A stretch of DNA of 64,000 bases from Paenibacillus guangzhouensis (GTDB lineage: Bacteria; Bacillota; Bacilli; Paenibacillales; Paenibacillaceae): contig NZ_CP045293.1 in assembly GCF_009363075.1 (NCBI RefSeq), positions 2,170,001-2,234,000 on the forward strand, in the 5' to 3' direction. The notes under the pieces were generated by a model. That model saw only the letters and a list, made by a program, of their open reading frames with translations. It searched no databases and was not told the DNA's origin. Of this stretch, positions 9,682 to 19,784 are shown one piece after another (position 1 is the stretch's first letter; each line of letters starts with the position of its first letter). A program made the position numbers and the translations under genes.

Positions 9682-11274
9682 TTATTGACAATCGGTCTTA
9701 CAATCATTCCATATACACATCACACGCTGCTGATCTCGGTATTCCTGCGGGCGGATGCCTATTATATCCTTGAAGACTCGGCTAAAATGCTTTGTGTTCT
9801 CAAAGCCGGCCATTTCGCTGATCTTGTAAATTCTGTGATCGGTCGAGACGAGCAGCTCACGAGCACGATCAATACGCAGCATTTTTAGATAGTTGACGAA
9901 GCTTTCACCAGTATATTCCTTAAACACCTGGCTGAAGTACGAATAATTCAGCGACACATGATTCGAAACGATCGTCATATTGAGGTCTTTGTGATAATGC
10001 TCCTTCATATACTGCACGGCTTTTTTCATCTTTTTATGATCAATGTGGAACGTCTTCATGCTTCGAATATACTCGCTCAACCTGCGCAGCAAGCCTTCTA
10101 CGCCGCGAAAATACTCGTAATAATGGGTAAAGTTCGAAATATCTTGAGCCTTATTGAATAACCCCATAATCTCTATAGATTCGCAACCGTAGGCGCGAAA
10201 TACTTTATTAAAAATATGTTCGTTCAAGGCTAGACACACCCCTTCCAGGTAAGAGATATGGAACTGGTCAAGCGTCTTGATATCGAGTACCTCCATTAGC
10301 AGTCCTGTCATCTCCTTATCACGGTCAGTTCCGAGCATGTTGGCGATTTTTTTGATCGTTTCAATAGGGAGAACAAATTCATGGCTCTTTTGGCTAATGC
10401 TTTCGAACCGCACCACGCTTGGAGCCGATAGTAAAAACGTATACTTCAGCGCCTGCTGTGCCTCCTGGTATGCTGTATGTAGATAAGCGGCACCCCTGAC
10501 TGAAACACTCAACCCCATACTGTAGTTCAAATACCCTGATCTAGCAATTCGCTCTGCTAAATGCTGAAAGAGCTCCCTATGCTCAGCAATCAGCACCAGT
10601 CTGTTCTCTTTGTCCCAAATATGCGCGCGTCTTGCCCTACAGCACTCCGAAGCGTTCTCGATCTCCAATTGTAAGTGTGCCTGAATATCTGCATGTCCCA
10701 CATCTTGGTTCGTTCCCATATACTGAAGTATGCCTACCTGAAATCCGTCGGCCAGCCATTCCATCCCTATTCCCTGCAGTTTACTGCGTAACTCCTTTTC
10801 ACTCAGATGAGGAGATCTGAGCATATAACTAAGCTGGCTCTCCCGAAAAGCTTCACGCTGTTCCACTAAGCCAATCAATTGCTCATCCAACTGCTCTCTC
10901 TGCTTAATCTCCTTCTCAAGCCGCAGCATGGTACGAGTCAACTCGTCGCGGACGATCGGCTTCAACAGATATTTCTTCACCTCACAGCGAATAGCTTCCT
11001 TCGCATAATGAAAGTTATCATGTCCGCTGAGAATAATGACCACAGGTCGTCGATCCATCTCCAGAATTCGGTTCAATAGTGTTAAACCGTCCATGACTGG
11101 CATACGAATATCTGTGATTACAATATCCACAATGTTATCCGCAAGTCGTGCCAAAGCCTCTTTTCCGTTGGAGGCAGTTTCAATCGCGTAGCATTCTGGA
11201 AACTCTCTGTTGATCATGGCTCTAAGGCCAAGACGGATATTTTTCTCATCGTCAACGATTAGCACTTTTCTCAT
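9682..11274 (-). CDS. AraC-type response regulator (YesN-like), orphan
   Basis: 530 residues. An N-terminal CheY-like receiver has the acidic pair D8/D9, the phospho-acceptor D55 in VITDIRMP, and the conserved lysine in KKYLLKPI. The middle is a long variable region. The C-terminal 100 residues are a double helix-turn-helix of the AraC family (MTIVSNHVSLNYSYFSQVF, ISEMAGFENTKHFSRVFK). The start ATG at 11274 has GGAGGG about 10 bases upstream. No histidine kinase gene is adjacent, unlike the other two YesN-type regulators in the window. The partner may be elsewhere, or the membrane-sensor AraC protein in the same locus may play that part. It probably activates neighbouring glucanase genes (inference). 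Confidence 0.9.
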   Translation of the reverse strand: MRKVLIVDDEKNIRLGLRAMINREFPECYAIETASNGKEALARLADNIVDIVITDIRMPVMDGLTLLNRILEMDRRPVVIILSGHDNFHYAKEAIRCEVKKYLLKPIVRDELTRTMLRLEKEIKQREQLDEQLIGLVEQREAFRESQLSYMLRSPHLSEKELRSKLQGIGMEWLADGFQVGILQYMGTNQDVGHADIQAHLQLEIENASECCRARRAHIWDKENRLVLIAEHRELFQHLAERIARSGYLNYSMGLSVSVRGAAYLHTAYQEAQQALKYTFLLSAPSVVRFESISQKSHEFVLPIETIKKIANMLGTDRDKEMTGLLMEVLDIKTLDQFHISYLEGVCLALNEHIFNKVFRAYGCESIEIMGLFNKAQDISNFTHYYEYFRGVEGLLRRLSEYIRSMKTFHIDHKKMKKAVQYMKEHYHKDLNMTIVSNHVSLNYSYFSQVFKEYTGESFVNYLKMLRIDRARELLVSTDHRIYKISEMAGFENTKHFSRVFKDIIGIRPQEYRDQQRVMCIWNDCKTDCQ

Positions 11275-11430
11275 CAGTAGCCAGCCCTCCAGATAATATT
11301 AGATTCGGCAGCTTCTTCCTCACTTGGGTGCATAAAGTTCCTTTAATGACACGATGTTAAGCAGATAAGCTTCCAATCGTCTTATCCTTGTCATCAGGCA
11401 TAAAGAGGGATTATCCCTAACTGTAAATAT

Positions 11431-11460
11431 AGCCGCAAACAAGGTAGCTCGTTTGCGGCT
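11431..11460 (-). terminator. Hairpin downstream of the secreted GH30 gene
   Basis: A 10-bp stem (AGCCGCAAAC with GTTTGCGGCT) around a 10-base loop lies 25 bases after the stop codon. The T-tract on the minus strand is poor (TATATTT), so it may be a weak terminator or an mRNA-stabilising hairpin. Confidence 0.6.
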
Positions 11461-11484
11461 TTAGCTCAACTATGCGTTTAATTA

Positions 11485-13764
11485 TTATTTTTTGACTAAC
11501 TTAAAATCATCGATTGCCGCCCAATTGCCTGCTTGTGCATTAGAGTGGATACCGATTGTGATTGTGCCCGTCGTCACGTTAATATTATCAATCACAAGCT
11601 CCACCCACGTGAATGGAGTCGATGTCGCTCCAAGATCGTGATATAACGTTGTTCCTCCATAATTACTCGCTTCCAAGCGTAATGCGTTTTGACCGCCGCT
11701 TGAGCGGACCCATACGGATGCCTTGTATGTTCCATTCGGTACCGATACCGCTTGATACGTCGTTTGTTGGTACGCCGATGAAGCATAATGCGTCAGCTTA
11801 TAGGTACCTGTTCTAGGGGTATCGTTGTCCACAGCATATGCGGGTGCCTGACCGGATGGATGCCAGTCGTTCCAGCTTGCGGCATTGCCCGCTTCAAATC
11901 CCTCATTAAGCAATAAATTAGGCGTCATGTTCGAAGTAGTGAACTCAATACCATTTAAGTTGAAACTGCCTTTATACACAAGGTAAATATCCTGAACGCC
12001 AGTGGCCCCGCTTAAAGCTTCACTTTTCGTTGTCCATGTTTGCCAACTCCCTGTTCCTTCTACGGGTACCGTTCCAAGCAATGTCCCGGTTGGGCTGCCC
12101 GATCTTACTTCCATGGTTGTGCTCGTAGACGAGCCGTTAGCTACTCGGACATTAATCCCTGTTACGCCGGCGAGATCTACATTTTTGAACATGATCCAAC
12201 TTCCGTTCGAGGCATGGCCAATATCCAACCCCCCTCCAACATCGCCTGACGTTTCAGGTTTAATCGAGAATGCCTCGTGATATGCCGAAGCTTTCAATGC
12301 GTAAGTATTTGGAATGATTGTATTTGCAGTAGATTGCTGGCCCGACCATTTAAAAGTAACCGCCGATTTAGGGGGAAGCGAATATGAGAATGATTGGTTA
12401 CCCCACTTTACTTTAAATACATTGTTCGCAGTCGTTTCATTATATACAACCAGAACTTTGCTCCCGTCCGCATTCTTCAAAGCAACGTTATGGATGCCAT
12501 TAGCATAGCCGGTAGAAGCGATCCGAACGGCTCCAGGGTTAACAAACTTGCTTAGATGGCCCATTGAATAATAAGATGGCCCATAAGTTACATTTCCATT
12601 GCTTTGATTGATTTCGACCAGCCCTGTGCATGTTGTACAACCTCCATTGGTAGGACCATGATTCGTATCAAGTGCAATGTTCCATGCAATAAAGTTTTTG
12701 GACCAATGGCGGATCGTTTTGGTTAGGTTTTTCATGTCGACATCGAACTGGCCTGTCGTTGTGTCCGTCCATATCCCGCCTGTACACTCTGTTTCATACG
12801 TATCTTTGTTCGGATACAAATAATGCATTGTTGACATGATAGTCGCTTCGCCGCCATAGCAGTGCCATGCAGTAGCTGAGGTATAGTTCGCTGCAGCGGT
12901 ATCGTTGTAATAAGCTGGTACGAAATCAACATCCCAGTTATGATCAAAAGCGAATATTTTTACGTTTTTGCCGCTTAAGGCCGGACCCAAATTGTTCTTC
13001 ACAAAATTGGCTTCCTCCTGCGGCGTTAAATACATGCCGGGATACCCGGTCGAGGCCCACCTGGGCTCGTTCTGAGGAGTAACGGCGTAGATGGGTACAC
13101 CCTTCGCCGCATACGCATCTATAAAATTAACGAAATAATTAGCTAAATCCCCATAGTGTGCCGCCTTAAGCGTAGCTGTTTCGCCTCCAAGCATAGAACC
13201 GTTTTCCTTCATCCACCCCGGCGGACTCCATGGACTTGCAACAACTTTTAGATTTGGATTCAAATTTCTTGCTTGCTGCAACAGAGGAATGATATCTACT
13301 TCATCCTGCGCGATCGAAAAAGGAGCCGTAGGCGAATCTTTATAATTATAGTTGCCAATATGGGAGAAATCTGAAGCACCGATCGTTTGGCGCAACCAGC
13401 TGATGCCAATGCCGTTTGTCGGACTAAACAGATTGGTCATAAGGGCATTTCGGGTACTTGCATTAAGCTTCTGATTCATTAAATAAGCTGAAGAGTCTGT
13501 TATCGACGCTCCAAAGCCGTCAACAAATTGAAAGGTCACATTCTCATCCACGTAAATTGTATTTTGGCTCGAGTTGACGTCCGGAGAGAAGACAATATTG
13601 CTTTGCTGCGCCAATTTTTCGGTTAACGTCTCGTTGGTGCGCCAGACACTCACGGTTTCCCCCGCCGCTGACGCTATGTTCGGTTTGAAGATTGCATAAG
13701 AAGGTACAAGCAACGCTACTGATAGAAGGATCCCAGTTGCATTTTTCAAAACTTTATTTTTCAT
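11485..13764 (-). CDS. Secreted GH30 glucanase with CBM6 and a C-terminal binding domain
   Basis: 759 residues. The ATG at 13764 is preferred because AGAGGAGGC stands just before it; a longer reading from 13806 would overlap the upstream gene. A signal peptide covers about 1-33. The GH30 catalytic domain (about 45-475) shows FVDGFGASITDSSAYL, SPWSPPGWMKENGS, acid/base E233 in TPQNEPRW and nucleophile E326 in YETECTGGIW. A CBM6-type module follows at about 490-625 and a CBM4/16-like jelly roll at about 630-759 (NLLLNEGFEAGNAASWNDW, AAIDDFKLV). These motifs fit the bacterial beta-1,6-glucanase/glucosylceramidase branch. Exact specificity cannot be read from sequence. It is the last gene of the importer operon, 17 bases after the binding-protein gene, which suggests its products are that importer's cargo. 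Confidence 0.9.
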   Translation of the reverse strand: MKNKVLKNATGILLSVALLVPSYAIFKPNIASAAGETVSVWRTNETLTEKLAQQSNIVFSPDVNSSQNTIYVDENVTFQFVDGFGASITDSSAYLMNQKLNASTRNALMTNLFSPTNGIGISWLRQTIGASDFSHIGNYNYKDSPTAPFSIAQDEVDIIPLLQQARNLNPNLKVVASPWSPPGWMKENGSMLGGETATLKAAHYGDLANYFVNFIDAYAAKGVPIYAVTPQNEPRWASTGYPGMYLTPQEEANFVKNNLGPALSGKNVKIFAFDHNWDVDFVPAYYNDTAAANYTSATAWHCYGGEATIMSTMHYLYPNKDTYETECTGGIWTDTTTGQFDVDMKNLTKTIRHWSKNFIAWNIALDTNHGPTNGGCTTCTGLVEINQSNGNVTYGPSYYSMGHLSKFVNPGAVRIASTGYANGIHNVALKNADGSKVLVVYNETTANNVFKVKWGNQSFSYSLPPKSAVTFKWSGQQSTANTIIPNTYALKASAYHEAFSIKPETSGDVGGGLDIGHASNGSWIMFKNVDLAGVTGINVRVANGSSTSTTMEVRSGSPTGTLLGTVPVEGTGSWQTWTTKSEALSGATGVQDIYLVYKGSFNLNGIEFTTSNMTPNLLLNEGFEAGNAASWNDWHPSGQAPAYAVDNDTPRTGTYKLTHYASSAYQQTTYQAVSVPNGTYKASVWVRSSGGQNALRLEASNYGGTTLYHDLGATSTPFTWVELVIDNINVTTGTITIGIHSNAQAGNWAAIDDFKLVKK

Positions 13765-13781
13765 AGACTTGCCTCCTCTTT

Positions 13782-15332
13782 TTATTTCCCGGTTTGTCGT
13801 TTCCACGCATCCAATTGCTTCTGCACTTCCGCCACTATTTTCTCTACACCTGCTTTTTTCCGCTTTTCAATATATTCCGCCAATTTCTGATCCAAGTTCT
13901 TCGCCGCCCCTGTGTTCAGCGATGGTCCATATTCATCGTTAACGGCTTGTATATTCGCGATTTCCGTTTGAACGGGTTCCGGATCAAACGTAAACCCAAG
14001 AATCGGTGAGGATTGAGCTTCGCTATTTTCCTTCAACGTTTGGTCTCTTACTTCTTGGCTTTGACCTTCTTGCAAGTCGGCAAGAAAGCCGTTTCCGAAT
14101 ACCCATGTAATATTGGGGTTATATTTGCTGTTCTCGAGAGGCTTGATCGTATTTTCCGATATACGAGTATAATGTTCTCCTTCGATGCCGTAGCAGACCA
14201 GGTTCAACAGTTCTTTGTCTGAATTCAGTAGGTTTAAAAACATTAAAGCGCGCTCCGAATTTTCCGATGTTTGACTGATGGCTTGCATAGACTGAATAAT
14301 TGTATTTGTTCCCACATATGGCTCGGATGTAGGTACTGTAATAATATCCTGGCCACCGGATGCGTTCTTTTCTTCCGCTTCCCTGCCAGGCTTCAGAACA
14401 TTATGGAATGTAACGGCAAGTTGTCCCGCTTTTTTCCGATCATCTAACGCTTTGACTGTAGGAGCATCCTTATTGATTAATCCTTTTTGGTACCAACCAT
14501 TCATGAGGTTCAAATATTCCTTATACTCCGGCGATTGAATGACATCCATGACCTTCGTCTCCGAGTCGCCGCGATAGATTCCGACGATCGCTTCGTTAGA
14601 AATATATTCAATGTTGTTGAAGGTCGTCTTCATGTTCTCGAAGTTGCCTCCGCGCGTCATCCCGAACGGAATAATATCCGGTTCGTTCTCCTTAATTTTC
14701 GTCAGAAAAGGTTCGATATCTTTAATCGTTTTGATCGTGCCAGGATTAAGCCCGTACTTATCGGCAAAGCGCTTTTGGATAAGGAAGCCTTCCTTATTTG
14801 TAATCGTCTGATAATTCAGAATGCTGTAAATTTTGCCATCTACCTTAAGGGCTTCCCAAACCAGATCCGGGAAAGTCTTCTTCAGCTCGGGAGCATTCTT
14901 CTCGAGCATCGGACCGATCTCGACAAAAGCACCACGCCGCGCGTTTTGAGCATAATTAAACATCCAGAATGACGTCCAGGCAATATCAAACTTTTCGTTT
15001 GCAGCTACCATCGTATTTAATTTCTGTTCATAACTGCCGCCATCCGTAGGCATTAATCTGATCGTGGCGTTGATTTTCTTGGTTGTTATTTTGTTAATCG
15101 CATCCTGGACCTTTTGAGTATCCGGTTGGATACTCCATTGCGGATAATACCAGGTAAGCTCAACCGGCTCCAACTGGTTGCCAGCATCCGCGCTCTCTTG
15201 ATTTCTCGGTGTCGTCTCCTTGCTGACTTCGTTCAAGGGTTTTCCCCCGCTGCATGCCGTCAAAACCAGCGATAAACCAAGTACCGTTGCAAACGCGGCA
15301 TGCATGACTCTTCTTTTTACCTTTACCATCAT
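13782..15332 (-). CDS. Lipoprotein solute-binding protein of a sugar ABC importer (DUF3502-type)
   Basis: 516 residues. A lipobox-type signal (LSLVLTACSGG) predicts a lipid-anchored cysteine at the outer face of the membrane. The body has the family-1 extracellular binding-protein fold pattern (WTSFWMFNYAQNARRGAF, KVDGKIYSILNYQ). The C-terminal region (ILGFTFDPEPVQTEIANI and a terminal charged helix ending QKQLDAW) matches the DUF3502 tail found in Paenibacillus oligosaccharide-binding lipoproteins. The start ATG at 15332 follows GAGGAGG. It lies downstream of its two permease genes and directly upstream of the secreted GH30, so a beta-glucan oligosaccharide is the most likely ligand (inference). 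It resembles the binding protein at 25398-26972 in architecture. Confidence 0.9.
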   Translation of the reverse strand: MMVKVKRRVMHAAFATVLGLSLVLTACSGGKPLNEVSKETTPRNQESADAGNQLEPVELTWYYPQWSIQPDTQKVQDAINKITTKKINATIRLMPTDGGSYEQKLNTMVAANEKFDIAWTSFWMFNYAQNARRGAFVEIGPMLEKNAPELKKTFPDLVWEALKVDGKIYSILNYQTITNKEGFLIQKRFADKYGLNPGTIKTIKDIEPFLTKIKENEPDIIPFGMTRGGNFENMKTTFNNIEYISNEAIVGIYRGDSETKVMDVIQSPEYKEYLNLMNGWYQKGLINKDAPTVKALDDRKKAGQLAVTFHNVLKPGREAEEKNASGGQDIITVPTSEPYVGTNTIIQSMQAISQTSENSERALMFLNLLNSDKELLNLVCYGIEGEHYTRISENTIKPLENSKYNPNITWVFGNGFLADLQEGQSQEVRDQTLKENSEAQSSPILGFTFDPEPVQTEIANIQAVNDEYGPSLNTGAAKNLDQKLAEYIEKRKKAGVEKIVAEVQKQLDAWKRQTGK

Positions 15333-15420
15333 ACGACCCTCCTCTTGAATCTATGGAATACGGTTATGGATATTAAAACGAAGATAATACTCCATCGCCG
15401 TCTATTCCTATAGTGCACCT

Positions 15421-16305
15421 TTACTCTTTAAGCGAGCCTACAGTAAGACCTTTAACAAAATAACGTTGAAAGAACGGAAAGACAAAAAGCATGGGTCCCG
15501 CTCCAAGAACAGCTAAAGCCATCCGCGCCGTTAAGCTGGGAAATTTCGTGACATCGACGTTCCCACTTAAATGCTGGGAGTTGGCGGCATAAAACTCTAT
15601 CGTATTCATCGTGCGATACAGCAGTAGTTGCAAGGGAACAAGTTTATCGGTGTCTATGAACAGGAGACCCAGCCACCAGTCATTCCAATAGACAAATGAA
15701 ATAAACAGACCAACGGTCGCTAGGGCAGGAACAGAGAGAGGCAGCACAATGGCGAAAAACGACCGATACTCGCCTGCGCCGTCGATCTTGGCTGACTCAA
15801 TGATTTCCGATGGCATTTGATCCAAGAACCCTTTCATGATCATGACGTAGAAGGGATTGACTAGATAAGGGATAATCAGGACCCATAACGTGTCTTTCAG
15901 ATGCAAGTATTTAACGACGAGAATGTAGAAAGGGACCAATCCCCCGCTAAATAACATCGTGAACACGACATATAAAGTCGTCGTTCTCCTGTACCGGTAA
16001 TCCTTGCGAGACATGACATAGGCGATCATTGCCGTGAACAGCAACCCTGCCGCCGTTCCCACGATCGTGATCAAAATCGTTACGCTGTAGGCATTGATTA
16101 AAATGCCAGGATTTTTAAAAATGGCTTCGTACCCTTCAAAGCTAAATTTTTTAGGGATAAATCGGTACCCGTATTTAACGACATTCCCCTCGTCCGATAA
16201 TGAAATAGCCACAACTAGCAATAGCGGATAAACCATGGCTATAGTAACTATTCCAAGAAAAACATGGGTCAAAATGCGAACAGTGGGCAAATTGTTATTA
16301 TTCAT
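15421..16305 (-). CDS. ABC sugar importer permease (LplC/YtcP-type)
   Basis: About 294 residues with six predicted membrane segments and the EAA loop (ESAKIDGAGEYRSFFAIVLPLSVPA), the contact site for the cytoplasmic ATPase. The C-terminus FVKGLTVGSLKE is the usual ending of this permease type. The start at 16305 is chosen because AAGGGGCG lies at proper spacing; the earlier ATG at 16323 overlaps the stop of the preceding permease (ATGGTAA). It acts with the permease at 16317-17207 and the binding protein at 13782-15332. No ATPase gene is present. Confidence 0.92.
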   Translation of the reverse strand: MNNNNLPTVRILTHVFLGIVTIAMVYPLLLVVAISLSDEGNVVKYGYRFIPKKFSFEGYEAIFKNPGILINAYSVTILITIVGTAAGLLFTAMIAYVMSRKDYRYRRTTTLYVVFTMLFSGGLVPFYILVVKYLHLKDTLWVLIIPYLVNPFYVMIMKGFLDQMPSEIIESAKIDGAGEYRSFFAIVLPLSVPALATVGLFISFVYWNDWWLGLLFIDTDKLVPLQLLLYRTMNTIEFYAANSQHLSGNVDVTKFPSLTARMALAVLGAGPMLFVFPFFQRYFVKGLTVGSLKE

Positions 16306-16316
16306 CGTGACGCCCC

Positions 16317-17207
16317 TTACCATAGTGCATGATCTTTATTGAATTTCTTGATGATCCCGTTCGCCGCAATGACGAGAATGAAACCAATAATCGATTGGTA
16401 TAAACCTACCGCGGCAGACATTCCCACATCTCCGATGGTCCGCAAAGCGCGGAAAACGTACGTATCAATGACGTCTGTCGTGGAGTACAGGAAACTGGAG
16501 TTATTTGGTATGAAGTAGAATAAGCCAAAGTCCGCACGAAACATGCCACCGATTGCCACAATGACCAGAACAACGATTAGTGGCATTAATAACGGAAGCG
16601 TTATATTGCGAATCATTTGAAGTTTGCTTGCCCCGTCGATTCTAGCCGCTTCATAATAGGTCGGATTAATCCCAATAATCCCCGCATAATATACAAGTGT
16701 CGAGAATCCTACTGTTTTCCACAAGTTAACCGCATTTAATATATACGGCCAACGATCCGCTTCCTGATACCAGTTCACCGATTCCCAACCGAATAATGAC
16801 CATAAATGATCCAGCAATCCTCGTTCCTGCTCCAGAAAAGCTAGCACGATATATCCAACAACCACCCATGAAAGGAAATAAGGTAGGAATAAGGCCGTCT
16901 GATATACCTTCACGGCTCTACCGGACATCTCGTTCAACAGGAGTGCGAGAAGCAAAGCACATACCATCGTAATGATGATAAAACCGACGTTATACATCAC
17001 CGTATTACGCGTAATTCTCCAAGCATTGTCTGACACGAAGAAAAAACGGAAATTGTCGAGCCCATTCCACTTACTTCCAAATATACCCAGATTGAATCGG
17101 AATTTCTTAAATGCGACAATAAGTCCGATTAACGGCAAATAGCTGAAAACAAGCTTAAAAATCAGCGCCGGCAAACTAAGGATAAATAACTCTCTCTGAC
17201 TCTTCAT
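16317..17207 (-). CDS. ABC sugar importer permease (LplB/YteP-type)
   Basis: 296 residues with six membrane segments. The N-terminal segment PALIFKLVFSYLPLIGLIVAFKKFRF is typical of LplB-like subunits, and an EAA loop is visible (EAARIDGASKLQMIRNITLPLL). The start ATG at 17207 follows GGAGGTGAAAG. It is the first gene of the permease-permease-SBP-GH30 operon. It lies about 200 bases downstream of the membrane-sensor AraC regulator, from which it is separated by a strong terminator, so it should have its own promoter near 17,220-17,340. Confidence 0.92.
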   Translation of the reverse strand: MKSQRELFILSLPALIFKLVFSYLPLIGLIVAFKKFRFNLGIFGSKWNGLDNFRFFFVSDNAWRITRNTVMYNVGFIIITMVCALLLALLLNEMSGRAVKVYQTALFLPYFLSWVVVGYIVLAFLEQERGLLDHLWSLFGWESVNWYQEADRWPYILNAVNLWKTVGFSTLVYYAGIIGINPTYYEAARIDGASKLQMIRNITLPLLMPLIVVLVIVAIGGMFRADFGLFYFIPNNSSFLYSTTDVIDTYVFRALRTIGDVGMSAAVGLYQSIIGFILVIAANGIIKKFNKDHALW

Positions 17208-17357
17208 CTACTTTCACCTCCTTCGGTTGCCGGCTCAAGCGCAGCAACCATACGGCTATCTTGCCAGATCCCCCCCTTCTTCTTCCACTCCTCAAATTGC
17301 ACTTTACTCTATTTCTGCATTCTCAATTATCACTTTACTCAACACCTTCAGTCGCCA

Positions 17358-17403
17358 AGAAAAAAAGCCTTGAAACCTCATCTGCTTTCTGAGATTCCAA
17401 GGC
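17358..17403 (-). terminator. Terminator after the membrane-sensor AraC gene
   Basis: GCCTTGGAATCTCAG pairs imperfectly with CTGATGAGGTTTCAAGGC-like sequence on the minus strand, followed by seven T. It starts six bases after the stop codon. It isolates the regulator gene from the permease operon. Confidence 0.85.
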
Positions 17404-17408
17404 CCGAT

Positions 17409-19742
17409 TCATGCCTTTGTAGCAGTTATTGCTTTTCTTAGCCGGTAGTTTTTTGGCGAGGTTCCGTACTTGGATTTGAACAGTTTGAAAAAATAGCTTT
17501 GGGACCGATAACCCGAAAGCTCCATCACTTCATTAATCGTAATGTCTTTCGTTTCGAGCAATTCAAGAGCCTTGTCCAGGCGGACATCGTTAATATACTC
17601 CGTTACGGAGATACCTGAATATTGTTTGAATTGACGGCCAATATAGGCGGATGACATCTTTAGAAGGCGGGCAATGGATTGCAAACTAAAATCAGGATCC
17701 ATACTGTTCTCGGCGATCATCGCTTTTATTGTACGGCATAAAATATCATTTTTTTCAATATCTCCTATATTGGATTGATCGGAAAACTGCGCAGCCAGGG
17801 ATAAGAATAAGTCCTTGATTTCATCCGCTGTCTCCTGCTTCAACACTTCCTGATAAAACTGCCTGACGTCAATCTCAATTGGACGAAGTAAATTTTCGTT
17901 GACTTCGCTAATGATCCTTGTAACCGTGACAGTCATGAGCAGTACCGCATTCATAAACTGGGTATACGTTAAATTGGCAGCATAATTAAAAAAATCATTA
18001 AAGTCCTTGACTAAGCCTTCACTGTTTCCGGTTCTCAGATGCTCGATTATTTGCTTTTCGATATGGGTTGCTTGAAGGAGATCTTCATGTCGTTCTTCTG
18101 CTTTTACGAGTTCGGAAGTAATAAGAGTAGAACTACCCAGCAGCATTCGATACTGCATTAAATTTTGGGCTTCCGTATAAGCATTTTCCATATCCCTATA
18201 GCTTTCGAACGGAGATACGAATGAAATCGTTGTTGAAAGCTGGTAATAACTTCGAATCACCTGCTGCATACCTTTAATCGAACCTTCAATTGACGAGACC
18301 GAAATTGTCTTTCCATGAAACGACGCCAGAAACACAAATTGGTTTTCCCCCATCTCGACCCACGCGAGCTTGCAAAACTTCGAAAGCATTTCTTCTGCAA
18401 TATTTCCAAGGGCAAAGCGGTATATCCTTTGCTCATCAGCACTCGCCTGCGCCATTTTTTGTTCGAACTTGTCGATTTTGCAAACGCCAATGATGAAAGG
18501 TCCTTCTCCATCGATCGGCAGTCGATGCTCAGCCAGAAGCTGCCGAAACTTCTCTGTTGTCAGGGACTTACTTTTCGTCAACAAATTACGGATATGGAAC
18601 TCTTCAATGATTTTCCGATTTCGAAAACGATGAAGTTCCGCGCTATTGGCTTTATCCATGATAGAGGCATAACTAGCGGACAAATAAGACCATTCATCCT
18701 TCTTCCTGAAGGGCTTCAATTCCAACGGGACGGTACCTCTTACCTTATTAAGCATCGTTTCTACTGGTCGATATAACCGCGCAGATATGACGTAAGCAAT
18801 AACAGCCGATAATAGTAAAAACGCGATCGTCCATACAATAAGCATATTTCGAAAGCCGTTTAGCTCCCGGAATGCATAATCATAGGATTGGATACTGACA
18901 GCCTTCCAATTATAGACACCTAACGACAGCACCGTAACAATTGATTTGTCTTTCCCACTGCCGTAGGTGAAATATTCGAATTCAGCTTTGCCGGATTGAA
19001 TCCGTTCCATGATTGGGGTAGGCAGAAAGTTCGAAAGTTGATTTTCATTCGTGTACATTTTCCCTCTTCCATCCATCAAGAGCACTGAACTGCTTTTATC
19101 GTAAGCCAAGTCATTGATAACTTTAATATTGTTAAATATCCATTCTGGTTTTACATTTAGAATCAACTTACTTTGCTCCGACGGATTAGTTTGTTTGTCG
19201 TACATCATATAAGAAAAGAAATCGATAGCGGACAACGGGGAGTTATCCGTAATCTTAATTGGTATCAGTTTCATTTTCTGATGATTAAGACGGTTATCGA
19301 TCTCTCTTTCGAATCTTTGAATCTCGCCGTGCAAATTATCTTGAATTTTGCGGTTGGTGGATAAGTAGCTATCGGTATAAGCGTTGTACAACATAATAGA
19401 ATGCAAATATGTCGAGGAATCTGCTAGTTTATCGAGTTTAGCTAATTTGAAGGCGATGTCGTCGTATGTATAGTCTTTCCCGTTCAGAATAGGAATGACC
19501 TCATTATCGAAATACAGGGACATCATTAAGTTCTTTAATATTTCATCCATGTACTCTACATTATATTTCACTTGGGCCAACACTTTTCTGTTCGCTTCAG
19601 ACTGAATATGAAGGGTCGTGTTTTTCATGTTCCAATACATAGTCAACGAGAATACGCATAGAACAACGACAACAAAGATAATAAGGGTCAGTAGAATGCG
19701 CTGTAAATATTTGCGGGAAGGAAATCTGGCCAATAGCTTCAT
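17409..19742 (-). CDS. Membrane-bound AraC-family regulator with extracellular sensor domain
   Basis: 777 residues. One membrane segment near residues 15-37, an extracellular region of about 260 residues (Cache-like position and size), and a second membrane segment near 300-322 precede a cytoplasmic linker. The last 100 residues form an AraC double helix-turn-helix (FSLQSIARLLKMSSAYIGRQF, INEVMELSGYRSQSYFFKLF). This one-piece sensor/regulator architecture is common beside Paenibacillus sugar importers. It probably senses a sugar outside and activates the adjacent permease-SBP-GH30 operon (inference). The start ATG at 19742 follows AAGGAGGAGGC. It lacks any histidine-kinase motif. Confidence 0.9.
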   Translation of the reverse strand: MKLLARFPSRKYLQRILLTLIIFVVVVLCVFSLTMYWNMKNTTLHIQSEANRKVLAQVKYNVEYMDEILKNLMMSLYFDNEVIPILNGKDYTYDDIAFKLAKLDKLADSSTYLHSIMLYNAYTDSYLSTNRKIQDNLHGEIQRFEREIDNRLNHQKMKLIPIKITDNSPLSAIDFFSYMMYDKQTNPSEQSKLILNVKPEWIFNNIKVINDLAYDKSSSVLLMDGRGKMYTNENQLSNFLPTPIMERIQSGKAEFEYFTYGSGKDKSIVTVLSLGVYNWKAVSIQSYDYAFRELNGFRNMLIVWTIAFLLLSAVIAYVISARLYRPVETMLNKVRGTVPLELKPFRKKDEWSYLSASYASIMDKANSAELHRFRNRKIIEEFHIRNLLTKSKSLTTEKFRQLLAEHRLPIDGEGPFIIGVCKIDKFEQKMAQASADEQRIYRFALGNIAEEMLSKFCKLAWVEMGENQFVFLASFHGKTISVSSIEGSIKGMQQVIRSYYQLSTTISFVSPFESYRDMENAYTEAQNLMQYRMLLGSSTLITSELVKAEERHEDLLQATHIEKQIIEHLRTGNSEGLVKDFNDFFNYAANLTYTQFMNAVLLMTVTVTRIISEVNENLLRPIEIDVRQFYQEVLKQETADEIKDLFLSLAAQFSDQSNIGDIEKNDILCRTIKAMIAENSMDPDFSLQSIARLLKMSSAYIGRQFKQYSGISVTEYINDVRLDKALELLETKDITINEVMELSGYRSQSYFFKLFKSKYGTSPKNYRLRKAITATKA

Positions 19743-19784
19743 TCCGCCTCCTCCTTATCTGATCACATACTGAATGTTAAATAT

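Noticed and set aside
13765-13806. N-terminal extension of the secreted GH30 from an upstream ATG
   Set aside because: It would add 14 polar residues before the signal peptide and overlap the previous gene; the ATG at 13764 has the ribosome site.
14487-14972. 161-codon plus-strand open frame
   Set aside because: Lies fully within and opposite to the binding-protein gene; no motif or proper ribosome site.
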